A stretch of 64,000 nt of DNA from Pardosa pseudoannulata. Its lineage: Eukaryota; Arthropoda; Arachnida; Araneae; Lycosidae. The DNA lies in assembly GCA_032207245.1 (NCBI GenBank), contig CM063503.1, forward strand, positions 108,860,502 to 108,924,501. Direction: 5' to 3'. The position numbers and the translations under genes were made by a program. Under the pieces are notes generated by a model. That model did not search any database. It saw nothing but the letters and a program-made list of their open reading frames with translations, and had not been told where the DNA came from. Within the stretch, counting starts at the first letter, position 1. Every line of letters begins with the position of its first letter. Below, piece by piece: positions 38,886 through 53,902 of the stretch.

Positions 38886-39693
38886 CACATATATGCCTAT
38901 ATATACCTATATATATAAATACAAATATATATATATAATATATAAATATACATATATATAATATTATTTTCGAAAGGATAATAAAACTATTACTTTTAAA
39001 TCAAAATTGATTTTATTATCAACTTTATCGTATTGTGCTTCCGCATCGACTGATGTAAAAACTAGATTCTATTTTTGTCTAAATTTTCCCAGAATATATG
39101 TAGTAGACAAGAACACATTCGGCTTCGTTTTTATGTATATACCGTTATTTTTGTACCCACAATCAATCCATGTTCTTAAACTAACCCGTACTAGTACGTG
39201 ACTTGCGATAAATTATTCAACATCAGAAAACATACTAGTACGTGTCCCGCATACAATGTGTAAATAAAAATATAAAGTAAAACCAACAAAATCAATTACT
39301 AATTAAAATAATATTCGAATAAAGGATAAATATTCAGGTATGATATATGATTAACTGATGCAAAATAAACAAAAGTAATTACTAATTAAAGTAAAATCAA
39401 CAAAATTAATTACTAATTAAATTAATATTCGATTAAAGGATAAATATTTATAAAAGGCATAATAATCAAAAAATTTCGGTATGATATATGATTGATTGAT
39501 GCAAAATATAGATTTTAACGAAGATTTGAGTTAAATTTCTCTAAAAAAGTGCAGCTTACATTTAGATATACATAAAATAAAGTAAATAATTTATGAAAGA
39601 TTAAATGAAATGAACTAACCTTTTTAAGAGCTGTGCATTTATTATTAATAGAAATTGACTGTACTATTTAGCTGAGTTCATTAGTTTGAGATG
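38876..39693 (+). repeat. Paralogous block P, copy 2
   Basis: Direct copy of 35705-36862 about 2.8 kb downstream, with a short (TA)n and the same conserved ~260-bp segment (39001-39260), 95% or more alike. It includes TACTAGTACGTG at 39189 and 39233. A 64-codon frame over it (39007-39201) is broken in copy 1, so coding is doubtful. Confidence 0.93.
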
Positions 39694-39961
39694 TAATGAC
39701 ACTCCTAAAAAAATAACATTTTACAGCTAATTGTTTTTAGTTCTGTCCTACATTGTTAATATACGTTGTATTCAAACTTTTCGTTATATCGAGTGTGAAG
39801 TGCAATCAAATAAGTGAGAGCAAAACAAGATATTATAAGAAACCTTTATGTAGGATTTCAATATTTCATAAGAATAGTCGCTTTTAAACTCACAACAGCC
39901 TTTATAACTTTCTATTAAAATTTTTCATGCTCTATGTAGAGCAAGAATTGAAATCAAAAGA
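39694..39961. other. AT-rich, with weak short-repeat echoes
   Basis: CTTTTCGTTATAT...GTGCAATCAAA at 39774-39815 and TTTTTCATGCTCTATGTAGAG...TGAAATCAAA at about 39918-39960 resemble stretches at 38037 and 38182. Weak evidence. Confidence 0.35.
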
Positions 39962-40115
39962 GGGCGAAACGCTGGCCGATTGGTTTAGGATCGTCGAAGC
40001 CGGAGTTCATGGGTTCGAATCCCACTATGGCATGGATATTCATAATCGTTCGGAATCGACTTTAAGCTGTAGGTCCCGGTCTCATTAGCCCTCGTGTGCA
40101 AAACAGTAGACCGTA
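39962..40115 (+). mobile_element. tRNA-derived SINE
   Basis: A pol III internal promoter is visible: box A-like TGGCCGATTGG (39973-39983, one mismatch to the consensus) and a perfect box B GGTTCGAATCC (40012-40022), 28 bp apart. The T-arm TGGG/CCCA can pair, but the flanks cannot form a tRNA acceptor stem, so this is not a functional tRNA gene. The body (GTAGGTCCCGGTCTCATTA...AGACCGTAGTGCTC) recurs at 22816-23004. It runs directly into the 99-bp minisatellite. Confidence 0.8.
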
Positions 40116-40710
40116 GTGCTCGAAACCAAAATCAAAACAGGAGTTGCACAAGTAGACCTTACAATAATCTGAAATATAAAATATCGACCTTGAAAAGCTA
40201 ATCTCTTTTGAATTGTGCTCGAAACTAAAATCAAAACAGGAGTTGCACAAGTAGACCTTACAATAATCTGAAATATAAAATATCGACCTTGAAAAGCTAA
40301 TCTCTTTTGAATTGTGCTCGAAACTAAAATCAAAACAGGAGTTGCACAAGTAGACCTTACAATAATCTGAAATATAAAATATCGACCTTGAAAAGCTAAT
40401 CTCTTTTGAATTGTGCTCGAAACTAAAATCAAAACAGGAGTTGCACAAGTAGACCTTACAATAATCTGAAATATAAAATATCGACCTTGAAAAGCTAATC
40501 TCTTTTGAATTGTGCTCGAAACTAAAATCAAAACAGGAGTTGCACAAGTAGACCTTACAATAATCTGAAATATAAAATATCGACCTTGAAAAGCTAATAT
40601 CTTTTGAATTGTGCTCGAAACTAAAATCAAAACAGGAGTTGCACAAGTAGACCTTACAATAATCTGAAATATAAAATATCGACCTTGTAAAGCTAATCTC
40701 TTTTGAATTA
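40116..40710 (+). repeat. 99-bp minisatellite, six units
   Basis: GTGCTCGAAAC begins at 40116, 40215, 40314, 40413, 40512 and 40611. Units are nearly identical: the first has CC for CT, the fifth ATATC, the sixth TTGTAAAG. Because 99 is 33 codons, two overlapping minus frames stay open (220 and 181 codons). The repeated peptide units look like by-products of the period. It starts where the SINE body ends. Confidence 0.98.
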
Positions 40711-42234
40711 TTCAATATACACATAAACTTCCACAGTGTTAACGTATGTACAGACTTTGAAAGAGTTCAGGAATAGTCAAAATGGATACTTAAAGTTTCA
40801 AAATTAACATATTCTTTTACGCACATAAGACGCAATACTGAAAATGGTATACATTTAGTCATGATTGACCAAGATAAGTATTTTCTTTGAAATCTCAGCA
40901 CTACAAATTATCTTGATTACAACGCTTCCTTTACATTGTAGAAGAAAGTAAAAAATTATATGCTAACTGGAAAGAAGCACGATAAAGCGTCTTCCCATTA
41001 CGTATTACAAGCAGTTTTATTTCCCTCTTTGTAGTTGTTTCATTCTCTATTTACCAACTTTGAGATTTGTCACTAAAGTTCAAACATAAGGGAGTAAATG
41101 AACAATGGAAACTTCCTCCCAGTGGGAACATCATGGAGCAGATAAACATGGGTGGAGTAGGTCGTGATATGCAAATCTACATAGTTTATTTTTTAATGTT
41201 CAAGAAATGCAGCGACGAACTTCAGTAAAATGCTTTAATTTCCCATGCATCCCTTGTTACAAATCTGCATTGTTAATAAGGACGCCGTATGGCTTTAGAA
41301 TTTAGATGATATTATATAATAACACTTGTTTACAATACAAGGAACAATTTTTAGAAATCCTATTATTGTTTAGAGTGCGGTAGAACAAACTAAATACTGA
41401 TGTTTTTCAATGGAAGCTTTGGACATTTAAATAAAGTATGTTATAAACGCTAATAAAGTATTGAATCTCTGTTAAAAAATATATTTTTCATTCAGTTTAA
41501 AGACCCAAAATATTGGGTAAAATTACAAATAATTGTTAAAAAGTATGTTAATGATTAAAATTTAAATAATTAAAAGAAGAAAAACTGTTTATCTCATTTG
41601 ATAGGCCAAGTCCTTTAAAAGTTGTTTAATATAAAAAATTTATTTTAATTTATTAAAAGTTTATTTTAATTTTTAAGTAGACTACTCGCAATGCATTTAA
41701 GATTCCAATATAAATAAAAGAAAAAAGTATGAAAAATTGCAACTGTTTGTGTAGTGTTTTATCTTTGGTTTTATTGTACAGTTTCGTACCGATATAAGCT
41801 AATTTTTACCTAAACTTTATAGTTTTAAAAGTAAGGGTGTAATAGATTCCATTGTAAATGTACACGGTATTTTTTAATAAATTGTTAGCTTTCTATCAAC
41901 ATTTATATGAAATGATGTAAAATACAACCACACAAAGATCTGCGAGAAATTAAAAAAATAATATTACATTTTTACTGATGTTAGAAGATGTATAATGATA
42001 GAAAATAAACTTTCATATAAGGTATAAATAATTTTAATAAATTAAAAAATTTTAATAATTAAAATAAGTGTCAATGCTAAAAATTACAAAACTAAACAAA
42101 ATTACAAATGTAATAAAATGCACATTTTATCTATAACAAATTTGGACATCAGAGTTTTTTACAAGTGATATTAGGTAATTTGAAATAAATTAAAAAATAA
42201 GCCCAAAAAGTTCACATTTTTAAAGAGAAATTTA

Positions 42235-42236
<2 letters not shown>
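40711..42236. other. AT-rich stretch, no feature seen
   Basis: A slightly GC-richer patch at about 41080-41290 has no coding frame. Nothing else recognised. Confidence 0.5.

Positions 42237-42314
<78 letters not shown>
42237..42314. repeat. (TA)n microsatellite
   Basis: Uninterrupted TA. Confidence 0.98.
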
Positions 42315-44810
<2,496 letters not shown>

Positions 44811-45088
44811 TTAACACTAAACATACCAACACTTAATACATACCTGTTTCTACCATAGCCGGTCAAATGACCGGACTTTATTTTTTCTGATTATAAATGT
44901 ATGAAGTATGAAAATTGGAAGGAAATAGACAAAAAAAAAACCCTTATTATAATTAAACAAAATTGTATATTGTCAATTTTTATGTATTGCAAACACAAAG
45001 AATAAGAATTTTTAATTCATGTCCCATCGCATTTTTTACATAAACCTTATGTGTCCTTTGACCTGATTTATGGTATGTTTAGTGTTAA
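44811..45088. mobile_element. piggyBac-type MITE with TTAA target duplications
   Basis: Left end TTAACACTAAACATACCA (44811-44828) is exactly inverted at the right end (45071-45088). The outer TTAA on each side is the piggyBac target duplication; the element proper is 44815-45084 (270 bp). Inside the left end the palindrome CCGGTCA-AA-TGACCGG (about 44860-44875) is matched at the right end by a weaker inverted GGTCAAAGGAC. There is no transposase frame, so it is non-autonomous. Confidence 0.85.
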
Positions 45089-45499
45089 ATTACTTGCTTA
45101 TTTGTAATCATTAGCTTTACTAAAATTCCATCAATGAGTAAATTCACTCAAATATTCATACTTTTTAAAGTTTTTAATTTTAAATATCCTTATTTGAGAA
45201 ATAAACCACAGTATATATTTAAGGGACAAATTACTAGATACTAACAATTGCACTTAGCAGCATATTCGAAAAATGCGATAAGTACCACTTTGATTGACAC
45301 GAATTGTTGTAGAAAAGTAGCAAATATACTTATGCTTGAAAATTAAACAAAATATACACTCAAGTTAAAATTAATATTTGATTTTCATAAGTCATGAGAT
45401 TACGTCATACAGTCATTAACGAAAATATTTTTTAAAGCCAAAGCAACTCAAACAAAACTGGCATTAATAAGTTATGTGAGTAATCCTTGCTGCTTGTGA
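45089..45499. other. AT-rich stretch, no feature seen
   Basis: Nothing recognised. Confidence 0.5.
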
Positions 45500-46200
45500 C
45501 CATACTTAGCTAGAGGAGATTTCAGTAATCGTCATTCTCTCTGTAGATCAGTTTCCGACTCTGGGACAGCGCTGAATGTGGGAAACGTGTACACACAGCA
45601 CGAACGATGGAATCCCCGAGAATTTCAAGAAGATCGAAGGATTAAACTCAATATCTCATTCTCCTACATCTTTGACGATGACATCTTCATGAGACGTGTA
45701 TTATCATCGATTAAAACAAAAACAGAACCAACTGCACCAACATAACAAACTTTCATCCCGATATTTGACAGCCGTGTCAGATGTGCATGTCAAATTCTGC
45801 AGGTCGTGCGATATACCGACAAATCAATATACATCTTAATTTTACCACTTTGTAAACTTGATATTGAGCACTGTTCTGGGGACGATTGCGTGTGTTTGTT
45901 TCCCTTCAGACTGTTGCACACTTGGCTGTAGGGCTAAACCGAGATCATCCTTGAACCTAACACTGCTTCTGTCTAGCACAGTCCAATTCTCATGTTGGCC
46001 ACACAAATTTAATCATACCCCTATGGATAAAGGAATATAAACTATGTGCAACCGGAAGTACAGCAGCAGAGGACGATGCAACCATAGATGTTAGACTTGG
46101 ACGTCGTTTTTCTATTCCGTTTGGCTACACATCAATTTAACAATTTTCCGCGGGGTCGTAACTCTTGGACCACCAACCACAAGCCTTAGACAGCTTTATT
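45500..46200. other. GC-richer block, unidentified
   Basis: About 700 bp with clearly higher GC and CpG. Frames of at most 60 codons (for example 45858-46040 plus, with several Cys) show no recognised domain. Probably an old transposable element or a decayed gene fragment; no second copy in the window. Confidence 0.3.
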
Positions 46201-48112
46201 TCTGGTTATGAGTTCTTTACATAATCGTTAAGTTCCGGAATATTCAACGATGAAGAAAAGGAAAAAAGGGATTGATTGCTCTGCTTCAATATGTCCGACA
46301 GCGGTACAGAGATCGGAATCTTATATTTGACAACTCGAAGTCGTAGGACTACGAATGGTTTAAAAATGAAACATGCTATAGATTTCAATACATTTTATCA
46401 CTGCTTACATGCAACCTATGTAACAGTTCACAATTCTGGATTGTTTACAACTGTTTTTTTTTTAATGTTTCTCGACAAAACAATTAATGACTGTTAACGC
46501 AGCATATTTTTGTACTTGTATCTATCAACGAATTGAATTTGCAGTACTTTGAAATGACAATGAGTTTCAACCACTAATATTTTCCTCTGATTGAATACCT
46601 CGTGACGCTGAGGGTATAATTTGTGTTGGAGATTGAGACATCCTATACGATGAGAACAAAATTTTGAATTTTAGATTCGGAACAATTTTTTTGTAGACAT
46701 GCAATTAGAATACTAAAGTATGGCATTTTTCTCTCAGGTTCCATTATAAGCTTATGTTTAACTACAGGTCACCACAAAACACAGTATATGTATTGTTCGA
46801 AATTTTCCAACTTATTTTGCCTTCAAAATATGCATTATTTAGTATTTACTTACAAAGTAATTTGTGGTGTTTTAATTCAGTTTAATTGAATTAACAATAT
46901 GTAAATATGTGTTCCTATAATCTATCTTGTAATTTAAGATCATGTTTATGTTTCTCTTTTAGTCTGTGGTTAATAGGTTTTCACTAATGTTACATTCCAT
47001 ACTATTAACAGTAAGATAAATTTGTCCTTAAAAACATATGTAATTTTTCAAACTATGATTTATAAAGCTTAGTTCAATACTAAATGTAACGTTGTCAATG
47101 ATTTTCAAGGATGTAAAAAATATTGTATAAACATCTCGAGACTGTGAAATTAGTATTCTTTCGATCATTACTTAAAACGTTCGTTAAATTCGCTGAGTTA
47201 GACAAAGGGTTTTTTTTTACGTCTGGGGTCCTTTTTTATGTGTACTATAATAACATAGCCCACATTGCTTTTTTTCTCTTACTAAAATGGCGTAATGATA
47301 GCTCTATGAAAGTTTTTGTATGCGGTAGGTAAAATATGAGGTTACAGAAGAATACTAGCCGAATCGGTAGCTAAATGGACCAGATGAACTGATTTAAGAA
47401 TAAAATATTAACTGCTTTAGAATTATTTCATGGGTTATATGTATAAATATTTTAGGTTTCTTATCCTTCGCTGATTTTGATTCTTTAAATTTGTTCGCTT
47501 GAATGAAATTTTACGATGCTTCGATGATTTAGGAGGGAGATTTTTTTTCTGGTATTTTTGTAAAAGTAAAAAGGCTTGCATCATAGTGAACGATGTTTCG
47601 ATGTACGTAAACATGCTTTAAAACTATTATTGAAAATAAAATTATTCGAAATGCACATACTTTCTACTTCTTTAAATTCTCTTTGAAAGGAAATATTTTA
47701 TTTTACTTCTTTTTCGTTTGTTTTCATGTTAGATCACTGATTTTATAAAAACTCCGCTCTTACAAGAATGCGTTTCCTCTTTCCTCTTTTTCTTCTTACT
47801 ATTGAACCATCGTGAATATTTGATAATTTTGAAAAACTATAAGAAAATTCAACTCACCGATAAGTTCTCTTTCCCTCCGTAAATGGGCTTCTTGAAAAGG
47901 AAAAAAAAATACTCATTTTTAAAGATGGAAGTGGAATTTAAAATGTGCATTTAGGAGCAGAATATAACTTTCACTTTCATATTTCCAAGTGATCATTATT
48001 TATATAAATGTGCGTTAATGCAATGTAGGAATTTAAGAATTTCATTGTATTTGAGGTTTTATTTCCTTTACATTTTTTACTCCAATGAAATAAACACTGC
48101 TATAAATTCTGC

Positions 48113-48114
<2 letters not shown>
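46201..48114. other. AT-rich stretch, no firm feature
   Basis: Opposite-strand frames overlap at 46206-46497 and a 69-codon plus frame lies at 47123-47332; none has a recognised motif. Confidence 0.5.

Positions 48115-48182
<68 letters not shown>
48115..48182. repeat. (TA)n microsatellite
   Basis: Uninterrupted TA. Confidence 0.98.
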
Positions 48183-48189
<7 letters not shown>

Positions 48190-48850
48190 GGGCAAAATTC
48201 ATGAAAAAGCACAGCACATTTTATTTCTGGTGACGATACATCAAATCATTACAACAGTCCAAAATATTCGAGAACATCGTGTACACACACTTTTTAAGTA
48301 TTGATTTCACAGGTTAAAAAGACTACGAATAATCCCTAAGCACATTTAATCACGTGATAGAAAATACCCATGTCTGAAGAGAACGAGTTTGCTATTGGTC
48401 AAAGAAATACAGACAGAGACTGGATTAAGTCTATAGCTTGTCTGGAGGGAAAAATCAGAATTACCGCGCACACCCCAAAGTTAATTTATAGACAGAATTA
48501 TTAAATTAATATTAAAATATGTAAATAAGGGATTTTAATATTACATATATATACATATGTGTGTGTGTTATTATTAGAGCCTGATAAGAAAATAAAGAAT
48601 TCATTCATTCCAAGTGTTAAAGTTTTATTCGAATATCATAGCCCCTTTGTTTTTAACATGAGTCTAGGACTGATAGTAACTCATGAGCACACAAGATTTA
48701 CCTGTTCTCTCCTGAAACATGGTGTGCTCTGGTCTTAAATAGTGCTGTTTTACTCCTATAGTCTTAGACAGCACAATGTGATTGCAATCTTTTTGTGAAT
48801 ACACACATATGTGCGTGTGTGTTTATTGCATGCGTATCTCTACAATTTAA
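48183..48850. other. Moderately GC-richer, unidentified, beside a TA array
   Basis: Includes short TG and CA runs at 48558-48567 and 48800-48822. No coding frame or second copy. It may include a decayed element. Confidence 0.3.
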
Positions 48851-50023
48851 ATGTGTATAGATACAAACGCTATCTGCTAGACTAAATTTACAACCCTATC
48901 TTAATACTGAAAACAGTGCACTTTTATTAATTGAAAATTCATTATCATAAAACCATTACATCTACATTAATTGAAAGCACTTTATGTAGCATAATTTTCT
49001 TTATCTCAATTATTATGCTTTGTGTTGGATAAAGATAAAACTAATGGAATAATTGTAAAATCATTTAAATTTATAATGCTACTAAAAAATCCATTATAAT
49101 GCACATACGAGTACATGGTGATTTATTATATAATCACGTTTTAACTGCAAAGCTGTCGAATTATCCAAACTGAATACAGATTGCTGACGAGTGTTTCAAA
49201 TACCTCTCCTGTAATGAACAGAAATCAAAAGTAGAATCTAATGCTAAGCTCATATTAATTATAAACTTGCGTGTAAACATTAATTTGCTTTAACAATAAG
49301 TCAATAATAAATACTGAGATTATACCATGAGCTATTTTGTTTCGTGTTCTTATTTATACGCATAATGGGAATAAAACATAACGTAATTAAAGTGGAAAGA
49401 AAATTTAATTAGTTGATGTTTAATGGATCTTAGAGTTAAATAATAATGAACATGGCTTAAGTTTGTGGTCTGTTATAGTATAGAAGAACGTGCATTTACA
49501 CGCGCGATACTAGGGGTAAATTAAAAAGACTTTCACAACTGAAAAAAATGTACCTTATTGGATATTCGTAATGATAGAAGTCTTGAATGGAGTGTAATTT
49601 CAAAATAAACATCCCTTTAGAACCTTTTAATTTATTTTCTTTTATTGGTTCAGTCACGAAAACTGTGAAATATAATTCTGTAACTTTTGACATTATATGC
49701 ATATATAAAAACTTCCGGGAGTCAGTACAATAATGTTTATGTTTATACTTGTTCCTTTAATTTCTTTCTTTATTTTATCTAATCCCTTCAGTGTTTTGTT
49801 TCAGTTTTCTCCAGTACCTAATTATATTCTTCTGGCGTAATGTAAATAATTAAAATGGAGAACAATAAAATCGCTTAACGGCCACTTTAATTCTAAGAAC
49901 AGACCTCACGAAATATTCGGATAACCCTAATTCAAGTTTGCTTCTCACACTCTTGCGATTCTTCTGCATTAAAAATTGCCTTTACCACATTGTATATCTT
50001 CTGCCTACTTTCTGTCGTGTTTA
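48851..50023. other. AT-rich stretch, no feature seen
   Basis: A 68-codon minus frame at 49496-49702 has no motif. Confidence 0.5.
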
Positions 50024-50189
50024 AGTGGCGGGGGACGTTTTCGAGAGGGTAATTTATAGTCCCAGCGGACCGTATGGGTCCTCACGTTGATAGCCGTAGG
50101 AGATTTCTAACCCTAAGGACCCTTGTCTTTCATTCCCAAGCTGAATTCTCTGCTGTCGAGGAAGTTCCGTGTAAGTGCTTTGCCATCCA
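50024..50189 (+). other. GC-rich patch, possible first exon or element edge
   Basis: Contains GGCGGGGGACG near 50026 and a plus frame from ATG 50074 (MGPHVDSRRRFLTLRTLV...). The frame meets GTAAGT at 50171-50176, a possible donor, although the base before it is T. No TATA box or known domain was found, and the link to the downstream candidate exons is speculative. Confidence 0.2.
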
Positions 50190-50347
50190 TTACGTGAACT
50201 GGGTCTGGGTAGGGGGATTCAATTCGGAAATGAAGTCTTTTGGCGTGTGTAAATCTCAGTATCCTTGATCGCTTCCTTAGAAGACCGTAAGAGTCTTTTA
50301 GTTGGGGTTCGCTTAATTAGTTCATGATTTGTTCTTGTCAACTGTAG
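50190..50347 (+). repeat. Flank repeat F, copy 1
   Basis: Matches 51275-51432: ATTCAATTCGGAAAT / ATTCAATTCGAAATT, TCAGTATCCTT / TCAGTATCATT, CTTAATTAGTTCATGATTTG / CTTAATTAGTTCAGGATTTG, TTCTTGTCA. About 75-80% alike. Confidence 0.8.
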
Positions 50348-51274
50348 GACACTATTAATCTAACACTAATTATTTTTCATTCTAATGCATATTACTAAGT
50401 AAATAAGTGTAGAATTCCTATTTAGAGTTTTTATTTACTTTATACTGCCTGCTTTGAAAGAATACAAATATTATTAAAATGTAGTTCATTAAATCATACC
50501 AATTTTAAACATAGAAAAACGTTTACATTTCAATAAATACTAAAAAAGAACATTCTTACAAGACTAAGCAATCAGATTTTAAGTAATTTTGACAGAGGTT
50601 AATATTTAACCTCATGATTACTGATTAAAATAATGCATGTGTAGGATACTATTAATCTAACACTAATTATTTTTCATTCTAATGTATATTAATAAGTAAA
50701 TAAGTGTAGAATTCTTATTTAGAGTTTTTATTTATTTTATACTGGCTACTTTGAAAGAATATAAACATCATTAAAATGCAGTTCATTAAATGATACTAAT
50801 TTTAAACAAAGAAAAACGTTTATATTTCAATAAATAAAAAAAACGGTTCTTACAAGAGGAATCAGTCAGATTTTAAGTAATTTTGACCGAGGTTAATATA
50901 TAACCTCATGATTACTGATTAAAATAATGCAAGATCTAAGTGCTTCATCATGTGTATTATGCTATTAATCTAACACTAATTATTTTTCATTCTAATGTAT
51001 ATTACTAAGTAGATAAGTGTAGACTTCCTATTTAGAATTTTTATTTATTTTATACTGCCTACTTTGAAAGAATATAAATATTATTAAAAGGTATTTCATT
51101 AAATGATACTAATTTAAAAAAAAAGAAAAATGCTTAAATTTCAATAAATATTTAAAAAAAAGTTTCTTACTAGAGGATGTAGTTAGATTTTAAGTAATTT
51201 TGAACGAGGTTAATATTTAACCTCATGGTTACTGATTAAAATAATGCAAGATCTAAGTGCTTCGTCATGTGTCA
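50348..51274 (+). repeat. ~300-bp tandem repeat, three diverged units
   Basis: CTATTAATCTAACACTAATT recurs at about 50351, 50648 and 50961 (periods about 297 and 313). Each unit ends GAGGTTAATAT-TAACCTCATG (itself an inverted repeat), ATTACTGATTAAAATAATGCA or a near variant. Units 2 and 3 carry AGATCTAAGTGCTTC after this; unit 1 does not. Confidence 0.93.
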
Positions 51275-51432
51275 GGTGAGCTGTGAATAGTTCGGGTTTA
51301 TTCAATTCGAAATTTGGATATTTTCTGTCATGTATAAATTTCAGTATCATTAATTAATATTCCGTAAAAGACTATAAGAGCCTTTCAGTTGATGTTCACT
51401 TAATTAGTTCAGGATTTGTTCTTGTCAGCTCA
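51275..51432 (+). repeat. Flank repeat F, copy 2
   Basis: Closes the triplication. Units therefore lie between two copies of F, implying that a larger F+unit block was duplicated and the unit then amplified or F lost between units. Confidence 0.8.
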
Positions 51433-53063
51433 TGACTGTCATATCTTATAAGAATTTTTTTTTATTCCTTAGATATTTATTACAGTGTAAACTATGGTAC
51501 ACTTTGCATTTGAAGTTTATTTTCTTACTAAAATATATGATTTTAGGAGACAATAATTATTAATAAAAACACACTATTTAATTCCCTCTGTAGACGTTAA
51601 AAGTAAATGTGTTTCGTTACAGGATATAGTAATTTTTTTTAATAATTCATGCAAATTTTATGATCATGATAAGTAATTGAAACAAAGTATTTGAGTGAGC
51701 ATAATTTGCAGTACCCATGATCGTTTTCCTTAACAATTTTACTGCCGTTTATTCTGCCTTTGCAGTGTTTTGATAGATTATAAAAATCCATGAAACACTG
51801 CGAAACTTATAACCTTATATTTATGTTATTGTAGTTCTATGTTATTGTGTTAGTGTTCTTAGTTTCTGAGTCCTGTAGAATTTCTTAGTTTCTGTCCATA
51901 CACTAGCTTTTAATTACATAAAATACTATTTTGTTAAGTTGACATATTTTACGTGTGAATTTTTTCATAAACTAGTCACCAAATTTTAAGAGAGTACTAT
52001 TTACCCGACAACAGCAATGTGGTTAAGTAATGAAAAGGTGCATATTATGCACAAATGCAAAAAAGTAAGAGTTTAAAGTTAGCACAACTAAAAGTTATTT
52101 CGTATCATTAAAGAACTTCTTCATTTTTTATTGTAAGTGGTTGATAACGCATCCAAAATACCAATTACTGTCGTTAAATGCTTTTACAGTACATCTATCT
52201 AACATTTTTTGTTCACATGAGTGTTTTGATGGCAATGTTTATTTTGTAATTAATTAATAGTTCTTCATAGAGAATTCTTGTACATTTTATACCAATCTTG
52301 TTAGCAATGGCATTTGGATTTCTTCCAGAATTATAATCAGATTGTACCCATTTTTACAATGTTTACTTCTACGAATGGAAACACTTATATAAATCAAATT
52401 TTTTAAACTCATCTTTTAAAATTAAGTCGCCATTGCACTACAAATAGATCAGATTATTATTATTGAGTCTTGTTTAATTCATGTTGCTATAATATTATTC
52501 AGTTACTTAAGATTGTGGTTTTTAAATAAATTTAGTTTCTGTACTTGAGGACACATTTAAAAATGTATAGGGTATTTTTATTCTAGTGATATTATTCTTT
52601 ACATTGATAAGATGGGAAGTATTTTTATTAAATTATGTAAGCGATAAACACATAATTTTATTATTTATTTCTTAATAAGCTTTTTAATACATTTTTATGA
52701 AACATTACAATGAAACATTTTAATGGAACGAACAATTTTAATGAATGCTGTTTTGTAAAAATGTGGTAGATTGAATTTCTTACTTCTGTTCTTTTCTTCT
52801 CCATGTATGACAAAATAAAGAATAATTTTAAAACAATTACAGATTTTAATACCATTTTTATCATTTGAATTTGCTCTTGTGTTATAAGTAACTATAAACA
52901 ATAGTATTTTACTAATTTTTGAAATTCCGAAAGAATGCTTAAGATAACTAGTATATTGATTTAATGAATAGTATTATATAAAATATCCCACATGAAAAAA
53001 ATTATTTTTAACACTTGTTTTTAAAGTTTAAAATAATAAATTTTTCTTTTCTTTTATTTTCAG
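51433..53063. other. AT-rich stretch, no feature seen
   Basis: Overlapping 67-68-codon minus frames near 52661-52901 have no motif. Confidence 0.5.
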
Positions 53064-53064
53064 T

Positions 53065-53143
53065 TACATTAACAAGAAACACCCCGCTTCCATTAGAATG
53101 GGACTAACAAAAGGTCTTAATACATTTTATTTTGCTTTATAAG
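53065..53143 (+). other. Candidate exon following a strong acceptor
   Basis: TTTTTCTTTTCTTTTATTTTCAG ends near 53064, a classic polypyrimidine-AG acceptor. The frame after it reads YINKKHPASIRMGLTKGLNT to TAA at about 53141. A weak donor (AAAGGTCTTA) lies at about 53114. The peptide is unrecognised. Confidence 0.25.
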
Positions 53144-53902
53144 TAATTATGATCTGTTTATGTTTTAATGAGCATTCAAAATTTGGTATAATTCTTTAAT
53201 AACATTTTTATTTTGTCATAAAATTGTTATTTCATCAAAAAATATTAATATTATACTTAATGGTTTAGTTGCCTTTTCAGAAATTGTGAAATAAATTTTG
53301 ACTGCAATTACATTTATTTTGGTTATATGTTCATGAATTTGTTAAGTTATTGATACTTATATGTGTTTAATAGAAAACAACGTTATGTAGCAAATGTAGA
53401 CTTCTCATTTTTATAATATCAAATTGTTGATTTTTCTTTAAGTAAACAATTTGGTAAGTTGATTCACTGGATTTTTTTTAAATAATAAATAAGATCAGGA
53501 AACTGTCGTATTTTGGTCTTTACAGTTGGTAAACAATAAAGGTAATATATTTTTATATATATCTTATATTTGGTTGGAAAGGATTGTATGTATCCCCTTT
53601 GCATGGTAAGTGAAATTCATTTTATTTGATATTAAGTACTTTTTTGTAAGGTAAGTCATTATATTTGAATATATTATTTAGTTCATTTTGAATTATTATG
53701 CATTTTGAGATTTGAATATCAAATCACACCTTTTTCTCTTTTCATTTACAGATATTTAACCATTTTAATTAAGGTTTTATTTAAAGTTTAATAATGTTTA
53801 TTGCTTTTAGTATGCTTTATATTTTTAGTATTTTACTTATTAAGGAATTTAAATAATGTACTATTAAAAGGAAAATGTTTTAACCTTGTCTTCACATTGC
53901 AG

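Noticed and set aside
38159..38888. Phe/Leu-rich minus frames of 152 and 217 codons
   Set aside because: They are translations of the complement of the (TAAAAAG)n array and carry no protein-like composition.
39962..40035. Functional tRNA gene
   Set aside because: Boxes A and B are present, but acceptor and anticodon arms do not fold and the sequence continues into a SINE body.
40062..40724. 220-codon minus frame with six 33-residue repeats
   Set aside because: The period is 99 bp, so any stop-free frame of one unit stays open. Two frames are open at once, there is no conserved start context, and the repeat is attached to a SINE tail.
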